A stretch of DNA of 64,000 nt, from positions 2,679,501 to 2,743,500 of the forward strand of contig NW_027464588.1 of assembly GCF_043290135.1 (NCBI RefSeq), given 5' to 3'. Shown here in pieces: positions 1 to 11,617 of the stretch (position 1 is its first letter; each line of letters begins with the position of its first letter). This stretch comes from Rhipicephalus microplus (taxonomy: Eukaryota > Arthropoda > Arachnida > Ixodida > Ixodidae). Both the position numbers and the translations under genes were made by a program. The notes under the pieces are model-generated. The model was not told the origin of the DNA and made no database searches. It saw only the letters and a program-made list of their open reading frames with translations.

Positions 1-241
1 TATGCAATAAAAGCACATAGAAAAAGCAATTACGCAGAAAATTTAGAAATCATAAGTTTAATTATGCAAGAAAATGAGTGTCCACATATGTAGACAGTGA
101 GAACACTAGTTACAATAGGTGAAACCGTTCAAAGCAGTTTGTGGGACCATCTTCCTCAATGCACAGGTAGACTTTGCATTTTTTGCCCTGTATGCGGGTA
201 TTCTGTTTAGATTCTGGAATTTTGCAGCGTTGAGCATTCGA

Positions 242-1906
242 CTAAGCAATCTTTATGGGAAAGTGATTGATAGAGTCATACCGTACTGCGCCAGGAATAT
301 CCGAGGCCCTGTTGGAGAGTCTAGTGCAGCGAAATACCCTCTGCTCTTCAATATTTCCTATGGCTTGCTCGGCTTTCATCAAACTTAATGCAATTTGAAG
401 CTTGTAGTGAGCCAGCTGCATTGTTGATCCTTTTGTGGCATGATATAGCAGCCAGCTGCTGGCGACGGCTAGATCAAGTAAGTGAAATATTACTCTTTCG
501 TAGCACTTCTTCGTCTTCAGGTCGTTCCTGTAGAATGCAAGCAGATGGTCTGCCCTATCTACGCCACCCGTACTTTGGTTGTACACTTTCACAATGCTAG
601 CTTTTGCACTTCAACGAATGAGTTCTGCTTTCGGTCATATCTCCGGCAGGACTCAATAGGTTTCACACTATGTTTGTTTGACCCAACTGTAACAGTTCGA
701 TTGTCGTACCACTGACAAATCAGCTGGTCGTTTTCTTTTTTCCGGCGAAAATCAGATGAGACGCGACTTCCAGCGTTCAGCTCCTTTTTATTTTGCAATG
801 GACAGTTGCCAGTCCTCCCGCTTCTGAGAGTTAAAGTGCAGCCGAACCCACGCCGCTTCATTTCAGCGAGGAGTTCTGCAGATGCAAAAAAGTCGTCACA
901 AAACACTTCTTTTCCTGAGCAGCCTTCTGTCAAACGGACCACTATCTTCCCACTTATATAGAGTATAGAGTATATAGGGTATAGAGTGCTACAGTGTCGT
1001 CAATTACATTCTCAATTCCTGTCAGCTCCGAAACAAGATTGTCACCGTATAGCTCAAGCTTATACACGTAGCCCGACCTACCAGCGAGTGTACACACTTT
1101 ATAGCCACATTTTTTGTTTTTGTTTTTTCATCATGTAGACTTTTAGGCTGTGCCTACCTTTGAAAGGGATTATCATTTCATCAACTGCCAGACATGGTTC
1201 CATCTCAGCGGCACCCGAAATTTTTTTGTTTAGGCGTTGCAAAACTGGGCCCACTCTTTAGAGACAATCATACCCATCTTCTTTTTTTTTCATATTATCA
1301 TTGTTTGCGGCATGAAAGAGGTAATAATTTCATCAAATTGGTTTCGGGGTATGCAATCTGCAACGTGTTGCTGACGCAGTAGTCGAGATCAATACATGCG
1401 CCTGAATGGTAGACACACAAGTGACATGTAGAGAACCACCCATAGAAATTTTCTGATCTCATCTATTCTTACGTGTTTCACTTCTGTCCTGTTGTTCTGA
1501 ACACGAAGGCGATTAGTTTTGAATGTCAAATGTTCAAACAACTCCTCATTGACGAGCTTTGAAAACATGTGAAGTGGCGTTTTCGCCTCTTCAGGAGTCA
1601 CCAGCGGGACAAGTTCGCTCGCAGGAAAGCCTTCATTTACAGGGACATCTTTTTTCACCCAATGCCAAATATTTTTCGTCTTGTTTTTTACTGTGGACGA
1701 TCTTCATCTGATGAGTCATCTACATACTTGTCGATGGGACCTTTGCTCGATGGCTCTGCCTCAACGCGCTCGTCATCGGAGCTGTCCATATCGAAACATT
1801 CGCTTCCACTGGGCCATTCAAAACGTATGGCCTGTATGTCATCGTCGCTTAGTTCACGTCTGAAACGAACAAAAGAAAGACTAAACGCAAGTTTCAAAAT
1901 ACTCAT
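242..1906 (-). pseudogene. Degenerate piggyBac-family transposase
   Basis: Several minus-strand blocks together resemble one piggyBac (DDE_Tnp_1_7) transposase. In transposase order: an acidic N-terminal segment (1906-1688), an N-terminal domain block (1658-1389), a block with FKGRHSLK (about 1175-1150), a block with GYKVCTLAG and SGYVYKLELYGDN (about 1110-1035), a block with VFCDDFFAS and WYDNRTVTV (942-589), and a block with YNQSTGGVDRADHLL (592-242). The order and the GGVDR motif are typical of the family. The frame is broken by stops and by a short tandem expansion near 960-990. I could not identify terminal repeats or TTAA target sites, so element ends are unknown. Catalytic competence is lost. 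Confidence 0.85.
950..990. repeat. Short TATAGAGTATA tandem repeat inside piggyBac remnant
   Basis: Irregular repeats of the unit tatagagtata interrupt the transposase reading frame. About 23 bp looks inserted relative to the flanking coding blocks, which puts the upstream and downstream blocks in different frames. Confidence 0.6.
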
Positions 1907-2275
1907 TTCACCACGTTACAGAGAAACAAACGTTTGTGCATAGCCGCACAGCAGCAACGCGTCCCTTATTACCATGCAACGTTCCCCTGACACTTCACTG
2001 AACTCTGTAGGCCTGCTGTCCACACACGTGGACGCCGCCACAACGACTTGTGTTACTGAACGTGAAGCACTCGGATTGCAACAAAACTTGCATAAAAACA
2101 AGATACACTCTTTCTTCTTAAGAATAACACCAAATAATAAAAAAAAATTTACGGCCTATATCCCAAACTTATAAAGAAAAGGCAGGCACCTACTACAGTG
2201 GCTAGAAGCCACTGTACATTTACCTCCACGGAAGAACCCCTCCATGCTTACCTCGAAGCACGAATTGTGTAGCAC

Positions 2276-2298
2276 CATAGAGAAATAAAAAAAAAAGG
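2276..2298 (+). mobile_element. 23-bp micro-insertion with 7-bp target duplication
   Basis: The insert reads CATAGAGAAATAAA, then an A-run, then GG. It is flanked exactly by gtagcac at 2269-2275 and 2299-2305. The same core with its own different flanking duplication occurs at 36856 and 40506. Confidence 0.55.
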
Positions 2299-2595
2299 GT
2301 AGCACGCCATCTTTATGTGCTCGTTTGCCGGTGCGACTTGGAAAGCTGTTGCCTTCTGGTGGCGTTTTTATAAAACATCACAGTAGCGCCAATTTTTGAA
2401 CTCAGTTTTATGGTGAAGCGTTCGCTAGAACAGTCTCACTTTGCTCGTATGTTTTTTCCACATATGTGGACGCTGGGATACGAAGGGTTACGAGAGAGTT
2501 GCATGTGACATTATTCTAGTTGGCATGTGTACTTTGTGTGTTCTGTTGTGTGGCATGACTAAGGAGTACTTTGGTTTGGGCTAGCTGCTTCATAT

Positions 2596-2697
2596 CATTT
2601 TCAAAGGGAAGCACAAAGACAAAGGAAAAAAAATGACAGCGCTCTTTGTCTCCGAGTCTTTTTTTTTTTCCTGTGTCTGCGCTGCCCTTTCAAAATG
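2596..2697. repeat. Imperfect inverted repeat (small foldback element)
   Basis: The left arm starts CATTTTCAAAGGGAAGC and the right arm ends GCTGCCCTTTCAAAATG. The arms pair imperfectly over about 35 bp, including A-rich and T-rich tracts. It looks like a small foldback or MITE-type repeat. No clear target duplication was found. Confidence 0.5.
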
Positions 2698-2829
2698 AGT
2701 CAACGAATGAAAGCTGAGAAAAATAAAACACGCAAGCAGAACGCAAGCTTCTTGTTGCTTTTATTTTTGTTTTCAATGGCCGCCAGATGCTATACACTAA
2801 TCGGCCCTCTTCTCGCTTCCGCCTCGGTG

Positions 2830-3050
2830 CTAGGGTGCTTCGCTGCTGACGCGAATGCCACGGGTTCGATTCAGGTGGTGGTGGTCGCATCTAGATGGAG
2901 GCTAAAAGGTAGGTGCCAGCGTACTGCGCGATGTTAGTGCACGTTAAAGGGCACCAGATCGCCGCAATTCCCGGAGATCTCCACTACGGCATTCCTCGTA
3001 ATCATGGCGTTTTTTCACGTAAAACCACATATACTACCACTACTACTACA
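2830..3050 (+). repeat. Divergent tRNA-headed tick SINE
   Basis: A B-box-like gggttcgattc is followed by a body with gtactgcgcgatgttagtgc, acgttaaagg and a tract matching the ccggagatctccactacgg segment of the other SINEs. It is clearly related to the copies at 4477, 6341 and 21951 but much diverged. The closest relative in the window is the copy at 21136. Ends are approximate. Confidence 0.7.
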
Positions 3051-4476
3051 GCTACTATATGCTATGACTACTACGCCCCTATTTTGCTCGCGTTCGTCTT
3101 CTCGTCATTCCTGCATCGTGTCTTTGCCAACTCTGACAACGCTTAGCCTGTGTTTGGTGCCTCGTCTCCGATCGCAGTTTCAGCGGAGCGACGTCGTGTG
3201 TCGCGGTCACGATACATGATCCATGCCAGCCTCTCCTAAAGTACGCGCACTGACTGATCCATTCCACAGAAGCGGGCAATGCACAACAGAGAACGCTGAA
3301 ACGACACAACATCGATGGCGTATGCGCGCACGTAGGCTAGGGCACGTACGTCATGCGAGCGTGACCTTGCTAACGCACGATCTTCTTGGTGCGTATGCAT
3401 CATGCGATCCTCCAGCTCCGACACCGAAGAGAGCAGGGAAGGAATTAGACTCGAGATGGCTACGTGGGGCGATCGGACGGGATCCAAGCTTGCCTTTTCG
3501 CATCATGGTTTTGTGGCTCGTAGGAAACCAATGTGAAAAATCGCCGTGGTAGAACCCTTTTCATTGGTCACGCAAGAACTTCTAGTGTCTAACTACAACT
3601 TCTTATGTCAGCTAAAGAGGGGTGTTTAAAGAAGTAAATTACAAACAAAACAAAAGCCGTGTGCACATCACATTTTTTACCCGAAGGTGCTGCAGCGGGT
3701 GGGTTACAATGCAAAAAAAAAACACACATTCATAGATACAGCACGCTTCTTCTCTTCACAAGCCATTTCATTCAGCCATGAATGCAACAAAAACCGAAAT
3801 AATATAAATATTAGATCTGATGCATACTAAAATCTCAAAACAATTACCATTGCGCGAAGAGGACTGTTTAGGTTCATTCATTTTAGAACGCGAGTTTTAC
3901 CGTTAAACCCTTGGCATAGAAGCTTTAACCGCAGTTTCATTCGATGCAATGATAAATTTCCATACTAGTTCAGTTTTAATATTGGTGCAGCTGTCATTTT
4001 TTGAAGAATGGCTTAGGGCAAACCTTGCAGCCCTCTTCTGTATTTCTTAATATTTTTCACCTACAGATATATACCAAAGAATCTCGTACGGCACAAGCGT
4101 ATTCAGGCATAGGGTGAATGTATACTAAATACATTCACCCTATAATTTTAAACATGCCGGCACCTTCCTCGGACTCCTGCGACCGTCCCTATCTTCTCCT
4201 TACTTCCGTCGTTCGCTGTCACTGCGCCTCGTTCTTTCCTTCCTCTCTCTCTCTATCTCTTTACCTTTTAAGCCTATCCTTTTAATCCCTCCTTTACCCC
4301 CATTCCTCGTGAGCTACTTTGAGGTGTCCTCCCCCTGAGAGACAGTTACGAGGCTCACTTTTATCTTCTTTTCATTTAGGGTCACTTCCCCCATGCCGGC
4401 ACCCATCTCAGGCTGTATAGTACATATAACGATTTGGCGGCCTTCACCACCACTGAATCAATATGAGCATTCCATG
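3051..4476. other. Intergenic, no gene recognised
   Basis: Open frames here are short and overlap on both strands without recognisable motifs. The stretch holds a 15-bp perfect hairpin (listed separately), a pyrimidine-rich tract around 4200-4330 with a short CT repeat, and A-rich tracts. Confidence 0.5.
4109..4143. repeat. Perfect 15-bp-arm hairpin
   Basis: ATAGGGTGAATGTAT, a 5-nt loop actaa, and the exact reverse complement. No flanking direct repeat was seen. It could be a foldback insertion remnant like those near 37.4 kb. Confidence 0.6.
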
Positions 4477-4720
4477 ATTGACAGATGGCTTATTTGTGGG
4501 GTTTAACGTCCCAAAACCACCATGTGACTATGAGAGACGCCGTAGTGGAGGGCTCCGGAAATTTCGACCACCTGGAGTTCAACGTGCACCCAAATCTGAG
4601 CACATGGGCCTACAACATTTTTGCCTCCATCGGAAATGCAGCCGTCGCAGCCGGGATTCGATCCCGCAACCTGCGGGTCAGCAGCCGAGTACCTTAGCCA
4701 CTAGACCACCGTGGCGGGGC
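4477..4720 (-). repeat. Ruka-type tRNA-derived SINE
   Basis: Read on the minus strand, the element begins with a tRNA-like head (A-box region ggtggtctagtggctaagg, B box near gaatcccggc) and ends near ccccacaaataagcc. It is flanked by an exact 12-bp duplication, gagcattccatg, at 4465-4476 and 4721-4732. The short open frames across it are SINE sequence, not genes. Confidence 0.92.
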
Positions 4721-4935
4721 GAGCATTCCATGTGTGGCCCTCCATGGTTTTTCATTCGTTCTCCCTCTACCCGTGGCTGCACAGAAAAACCTGCTGTTTC
4801 TTTCTTACCGCAACACCTAGGTTTTTTAGGGCGGTTCTTCCGTTCCTTCAGGACACTGGACAACTGACTGTGGAAGACGGTCGCCACGTCCTCGCCCATA
4901 GACGCTGCTCTTATTTCATATCACATCTTCCACTC

Positions 4936-5183
4936 CGATTGATATGTGGTGTTTAACTTCCCGAAACCTCCAGATGATGATGAGAGTCGCCGTAGGGGAG
5001 GGCTCCGGAAATTTCGACCACCTGGGGTTCTTTAACGTGCGCCCAAATCTGAGCACACGGGCCTACAACATTTCCGCCTCCATCGGAAATGCAGCCGTCG
5101 CAGCCGAGATTCGATCCCGCAACCTGCGGGTCAGCAGCCGAGTACCTTAGCCACTAGACCACCGCGGCGGGCCCCCCCCCCCC
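4936..5183 (-). repeat. Ruka-type tRNA-derived SINE
   Basis: Same family and orientation as the copy at 4477. It is flanked by catcttccactc at 4924-4935 and 5184-5195. A homopolymer run of C lies at the tRNA-head end (5171-5184), which is unusual compared with the other copies. Confidence 0.92.
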
Positions 5184-6340
5184 CATCTTCCACTCGTTAA
5201 CCTCCTTCCCCTGCGGACGCTGAGATATATGCTTCCACTTAGGGCAGCAGAAACAGCGTCTTTTGCATTCCTCATGCTCCTCCTCCAATCGCTTGGAGCA
5301 TGTCAGCTCTGTGGCGTAAGGTGGCCAGCGAGTGCCATTTCACTGCGGTTAGCGTTTTTTTTATTTTTTTGCAGAAGTTGTTAGAAATAGAGGATGTTGT
5401 TGAACCTCATAGTGGTTGAAAATACCAATGTTGTCTTTTTTACATAAATAACGGTTTTATATTGAGCTCGAAAACAAAATTTGGGCATAAATAGCGCTCA
5501 TACAGGTGCTAATTAGGAAAATAAGCATTTATAGGTACTTATAGGCATTTAGGCTACAACACCCGAAATATGCATTTATAGGCACTATAAAAACATCATA
5601 AAAGTTCTTATTATAACCTCTAATTCATGCACGCATATCAAAATGGCACGGTAGGAACGCAAGGAACAAAACTGGGATTTGCCTATAATCCGGTCTCTAT
5701 AAATTAAAGTAACATCACACTTTGCCCTGTTTTGTTTCTTTTGAAGGCTTCCATACACTTTAACTTCAATCCTATTTCTTCTTTTCCGATGATACTGACT
5801 GATGTGAAAACAGGGGCGCAGAGCCTTTGCAGCGCAGAGGGAAGTTCCACCATGTAGTGCCTGTAGAAAGTAGACTGCCATGCTCGCACAGCAAGCCATT
5901 GAAGCCTGCCTCGACCCTTTTGACCGCTGTAGACACGTCCGCACGTCAAGGTAATTTCTTACGTACCACTGCGCAGCAAAAGCTCTGGCTGCGCCCCCAA
6001 TTTCAAATCAGTCAGTGTCATTGGCAAAAGAAGAAATAAGATCAAAGTGAGCCTTGTGAAACCTTCGAAATAAAATAACAGAAACAAGGTAAAGCGTGGC
6101 GTTTTTTTTTGTTTTTTTCTGGCGAGAGCCAAACGCAAAAACTAGAGCTAGGCTAAATTTTACAGAAGTGTAAATCGCGTCTGAGTAACTTTAGCTTCTA
6201 AAACAGTTGGAATCGAAATGGGCCGTCGCCGACTATTACACAGACTCAAAAAGAGATTTTGTAGTAGGAAATGAGCTGAACATTGCAACTGCTTCAAACT
6301 GAGCCTCATTCATTAAATCGGCACGTCGTCAACAATTGCG
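5184..6340. other. Intergenic, no gene recognised
   Basis: I see only short overlapping open frames and A/T-rich tracts, with no recognisable coding motif or repeat boundary. Confidence 0.5.
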
Positions 6341-6580
6341 GCCCCGCCAAGGTGGTCTAGTGGCTAAGGTACTCGGCTGCTGACCCGCAGGTCGCGGGAC
6401 TGAATCCCGGCTGCGACGGCTGCATTTTCAATGAAGGCAGAAATGTTGTAGGCCCGTGTACTCAGATTTGGGTGCACGTTAAAGAACCCCAGGTGGTCGA
6501 AATTCCCGGAGCCCTCCACTACGGCGTCTCTCATAATCATATGGTGGTTTTGGGACGTTAAACCCCGCAAATCAATCAAA
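6341..6580 (+). repeat. Ruka-type tRNA-derived SINE
   Basis: The tRNA head gccccgccaaggtggtctag is followed by the shared body. It is flanked by tcaacaattgcg (6329-6340) and tcaacaatagcg (6581-6592), a 12-bp duplication with one mismatch. Confidence 0.92.
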
Positions 6581-9500
6581 TCAACAATAGCGACCAAAAC
6601 TATCAACGAGGTCTCATCCAATTTTTTTATTTGTGTACTAGTTGCTTTGCTATCGTGCTTACGTTTCACAATTAGTTTTATAAGGTGAGTTACCACTTAC
6701 TCAAAAACATGATGTTCTAAGACGAAACTCGAATATGAAAAGTCAGAAGCCGACTTTCGCACTTTTCTTTTTGCCTCTGAAGTGATTTTTGTTTTTGTTT
6801 TTCCGAGTATAAAGTGCTGTAGTGTCATGACCTCCGCTTGCTCCAACACGGTATACTTGAAATAAAATACTGCCATGGGGTCATGACGTAAACAAAGACC
6901 GCAGACTCGATGCTAAAATGAAACTTTATCCGGCTAGAGTCGCGGCCAGGAAGCTGAAGCTCAGATTACAGCAATACGCGGGCACTGAGAGCGGCGAACA
7001 GAGCGTCGGCTGTCGATCAACTGAGAATCGCTGAAGCATGGCAGGATTTATCCATGTGTTGTCGAATGTTCCAGCTCTATCACTGGTCTTAGTGCAAGAC
7101 CTGGAATAATCAGCGCCTTGCGGACACTGCTCAAATGGCCCATTTACGCATGCGTGCGCAGCTTGTTCATATGCGTGTGCATGGGGACTTTAATGGTTGA
7201 ATATTTAAAGACAATTCCTGCACTTGTGCTGTCCGGTTCCTTCGTCGTCTTCGTGTTTTTGGTTGGTTTCCTCTTAAGTACAACGTTCTTCTTAACTCAT
7301 CTCAATAATCGTCATGCGTGCGTAGCAACCTCCTCTCATCGGGTGGGGAGGCGGGCACTTCGTCTCAAGTTGGGGCTTGGCAGGGTAGATGTGGCCAAGT
7401 GTCAATTAAGTTATAATCTGTATGCTATGTCAAAAAAATAAATCTTTCGGGGTGCGGTGGGAGCACAGGGCCCGTGTATGAGTATGCCACTGGGCTTTGC
7501 CCTGTTGCAGTGGTCGTAGTAAGGATGGTGATAATGAAGTCAACACGTGCACCAAAGGCTTCAGTTAAAGAAATGTTCTTTTTTTTTTCAAGACCACCGC
7601 TAACTCTTCGGAGTGGTATCCTTACGCAAGATATCGAACGCCACTGGTAACAAGAGCATCAAAGAGGTGCACCACAAAAATGAACCAATAGTTTTTTTAT
7701 ATGAGTCTCTGAAGTGGACATCGGCAGCAACTAATTTATAGCAAGAAATGAAATTTATAAGTGCGTATGAGCTAATACGGTAAGGCAATTATGTATTTAA
7801 GCTGTCTTATCATATAGCGAGCACAAAGAATGAACTGTAAATGCCAGCACTGAATTTCAAAGAATATGTCGGTATTATAACGACAGGGAGTAATTTATGT
7901 AGTTTTAATGCCTAATTGACAATATTGACCTTTTTTCGGGTACGTTGACGCGGCTTCACACACTTGATCTTGATGAACCACTTGAAAAACAGAGCCAGAT
8001 TGCCAGAGCATATTCGCAGGAGTGCAGACACCACCTGACGAATTTCATCTCTGGGACACGCTGACACGCGAGACGAAAATCCATCGTGCAGACTAAAACT
8101 ATAAACAAGCGTTTCGGTGTTCGCCAACAAATTCGCAGTACGGCCCGAAAAAGCTCGATGCAAAGTTACGTGCAGGGAACGAAGTGCAGGGTTGGATATG
8201 CAAAGTTACTGACGCAAGGAGAGGAAAGGTCACAATGGACGAACGTCCTCGATCTGAGGCATGACCAGGTGCAGGAACATTATGTACCAGAGGCCAAGGT
8301 GAAATCCCAAACCTGAAACTATAAAGGCATTGTCTGATCAAAGACAAAAAAGAGAGGAAAGCGGGTACCCACCATGATTATCACTTTCGCAGACATGATC
8401 TGGTCCGAGATTGGTATCGTGTCTAGTGACTAAAACATGCGGTGGCACGACACAAGTGACATAGGGACGGAAGAAAACAATGGCCGGCCCAGATACTGTA
8501 GCCGCAGCACACTGGGCGCGCTGTGGGCCGATAGTAACGTCCATTCTTTAGTGCCGACCTGCGAGTGTAAAACTAACATTCCATATGCCCTTTACTTTCA
8601 CGACATTTCACGCCCGGGCGCGCATCAGCGCGAGTGCACCGTCGTGCAGGAACGACATGAGGACCGGGCCAATATCTTTACCGCAAGCGGAAAAGGCCGC
8701 TTTTTGCTGTTGCCCATCTAGCGCTAGCTAGGCCACAACATCCCAACCAGTCCTGTCCGCTTCCGCCATGACGATGACCCGATGGGGTCATGGCACGTCG
8801 TACCGAATTGAATGCAACAATTGCGCCCATTTGGCCAATCAGGTTTACAACTACCACTTTTGCAGCTAACGAAATTCAATGGCCGTGCCATGGCATAAGT
8901 GTGTGGGGCCCACCTCAAACAGTTGCCGAAGCTATTGAAGCTTCCTCGTTGACGCACGGGGTAGTTCCACGAGCAGATCTTTGTTTATGTTTGACCTACG
9001 GGATTGGGAAGACGCATAACAGATGTCAACGGCATTGAAACGCGTACGTTCACAAGTGGGTCGTTCGCGCATACTGGTCACACCTCTCCAGCATCAAAAT
9101 GGCGGATATGGTACCTGCTGCATTCACTAGATGGCACTTTTAATTTCGCATATTGCCTATAAAACGTACGCAGCAACTCTCAGGGCGTCATACACAAGGC
9201 TTAAAATCACTTACTTAAGAAGGGCTTGAAACAGCTGCCACATCTAGGTGTGGTATGCGGCCTCCTGTGACGATGTTACAGGACAGGTCGCCAATGGCCG
9301 CTCTTTTATACATCGCATTTGCGCTGCCCACGCATGCATCCTTGCGCCTGCAGAAGTTTTTCCTTCGTGCACCGTTATCACGATTCACCGCTGGTTCATC
9401 AAAATCGACAAAGCTGACTCCCGTATGCAGTTCCATCAATAATGGTATATGTCAGTAACTGCTTTTAGTAAAAGGCGCCCATTTCTTTATTCTAGCGTGC

Positions 9501-10621
9501 GCATACAACTACAAATTCAGTGAATTTTAGTGTGCGTTTACAATCGCAACAGTGCAGTGAACGATTGAACGGTGTTAACAGGTGCGTGCGTAGTATTGGA
9601 AGAGCTAGAGGAGGAATGTTCAGAGTGAAATGTGTAGTCGGTAGTTGAGTAGCTTCCTTCGAACCAAGTTTCGACCTTACGACCCTATCGTATTTAGCGA
9701 ATGGGGCCGAACACGCAAGGTTTATCCTGACTAGCTTCTTTTTCTGTTCTCTCGGGATTCATGTACGCCCAAACGGGAAATCTCAAAAGGTATCCTCTCC
9801 AAGCGGAACGTTCTTGCGATGAATGTGTGCTGACACCTCTCACAAAGTGCCGTAAGTAGGTTACACTGAGTAGGTTATAACTTAAAATAAACGATCAAAA
9901 GTCGGAAACGTGTTTTCTATGCCAAAGGGATCCGTGCTAATGCGTCAATTAGTTACATGTTTCTGAGACGTCATGGCGGAGGAGAACTTGCAGCATCGGC
10001 GGTTCTCGGAAAGTGTTCTAAGTCGTAAAAGCCACTATCTGTGAGTGATTAGAGGCTTTTTATGGCTGGACCTTTAGTGAAAAAAATAATTATATCTATA
10101 CACTAATTCCACTGAACACACATCATAAAAATGCGGTAACGACACGGTAAAGGCCTAGAACGGATATTGTGTTGCTGCCTCATTTGAGAGTGCATTTAGG
10201 GGGTGACGCATATTTAGAACATCACGGAGGAGATCAGGCGGCAACTGGGAAGCTTTGGTTGAGAGGCTGCTGTGTTTAGTCTAAAATATATTGAATAAGT
10301 TAAAAAAAGGAAGCAGGGGGCATGTCAAGTGCCCGTGAAAGTGGCGCTGATTTTGTGAAAGTGTCTGAAACCAGAAATCAAGGAGCATTTGCACTACTCG
10401 CCATGTCAATAGATTCATCGAATCCATCCCAAATGTCATATTGTTTTCTTGCGTTACAGTGCTTAGCACAGACGGCGTGTTTAAAGTACAGGAAACATCC
10501 ATAATCTCTAAGGGGTTTGCCTCCTAGCAAACTGCAATTGCACGCCCGTTTTTAATGATACCCAGCCATGAAGTGCAAGAGGAAATTTTATTTAAGCATA
10601 TGAAATGCGAAAAAGAAATCA
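6581..10621. other. Long intergenic stretch, no gene recognised
   Basis: Open frames are short and none shows family motifs. A segment at 7330-7450 (gggtggggaggcggg..., then AATAAA at 7437-7442) could be the 3' end of a retroelement or transcript, but I cannot place it. No further structure was found. Confidence 0.4.
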
Positions 10622-10861
10622 CAGTATATTCACGGAGTGAATGTTGATGAGTGGGGCGAAGCGTCCATGCGTCCGTTTGTCCGCCCGGGCATCCATCTAT
10701 GCGTCCTGCCATCCGTACATCTGCCTGCCTGTCTTTCAGTCTGTCCATCCATCCGTCCGTCTATCTAGTGAACACTCCAAATACTGCCATCTCGCATCTT
10801 TTCATCATATATTCATCAATAATTATATGCAAGTACCGCCATCCAGCGGACATTCTAAGGA
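10622..10861 (-). repeat. Minisatellite-cored dispersed repeat, copy A
   Basis: Read on the minus strand, it shares unique flanks with the copy at 17635-18071: gaatgtcc(g)ctggatgg, then aaagatgcgagatggc, then ttggagtg, then a degenerate GGAC/GGAT tetranucleotide array, then gacgcttcgccccactcat and actccgtgaatat. The array here is about 90 bp, against about 310 bp in copy B. The long open frames on both strands are a by-product of the array. Confidence 0.75.
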
Positions 10862-11079
10862 CTAAGCGGGAAGTTGCAACTACGGCGACACGGGACGTAC
10901 AACCCACGGCGTAAGGAACTTCACCCCTAACAAAAAACATGAACTCAATGGTTTACTTTACATACAGTTCTCATTAAAATAGCTTGAACCTTTTTCTATT
11001 CAAGGTATCATGTGCTGTGTTTCTACCTATCCGGTTTTTGCAGTAGATGGACGTTTTGATGATTATTATTGCATTGTCT

Positions 11080-11617
11080 ACTGTCTGATCGTACCGGCTT
11101 AAAGCCGGTACGCACCGATGATCTCACCAGAGAAGGATTGGCCACCCTGGTGCAGTATCTGGCCACCCCCTCCCGTAGGCATTCGTCAATTAACTCACGG
11201 CCCTCAGTCTCCACCAGCTGCGGAGCAACTGACCACGGCGGCGGTCAGATCTGCAAAGCAGCAGAGGGTGCTAGGAATTTCTGGATACGGACAGGCCACC
11301 ATTGGAACTTGAACTTAGCAACGTTTAACGTTAGAACGTTATCTAGTGAGGGAAGTATAGCTGTATTATTCGAGGAGCTAGAAGGCATTAAATGGGATAT
11401 AATAGGGCTGAGTGAGGTTAGGAGGACAGATGAGGCCTATACTGTGCTACAGAATGGGCACGTCATTTGCTATCGGGGCTTGGCAGACAGAAGAGAACTG
11501 GGAGTAGGGTTCCTAATTCACAGAAACATAGCTGGCAACATAGAGGATTTCTATAGCATTAATGAAAGGGTGGTAGGCATTGTAATTAAACTGAATAAAA
11601 GATACAAAATGAAGGTA
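11080..11617 (+). CDS. RTE LINE ORF, 5' part (APE endonuclease N-terminus)
   Basis: The frame is open from the element's 5' end but has no in-frame ATG before the domain, so the start is unresolved. It encodes the first endonuclease motifs: LATFNVRTL (motif I asparagine region), GLSEVRRTD (catalytic glutamate region) and GVGFLIHRN. Coding stops at the insertion point after codon gta (11615-11617). The sequence resumes at 14530 in the same frame once the nested element is disregarded, with the gta triplet duplicated on both sides. The product is an endonuclease that nicks target DNA in LINE retrotransposition. This copy is split, so it should not be functional. Confidence 0.8.
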
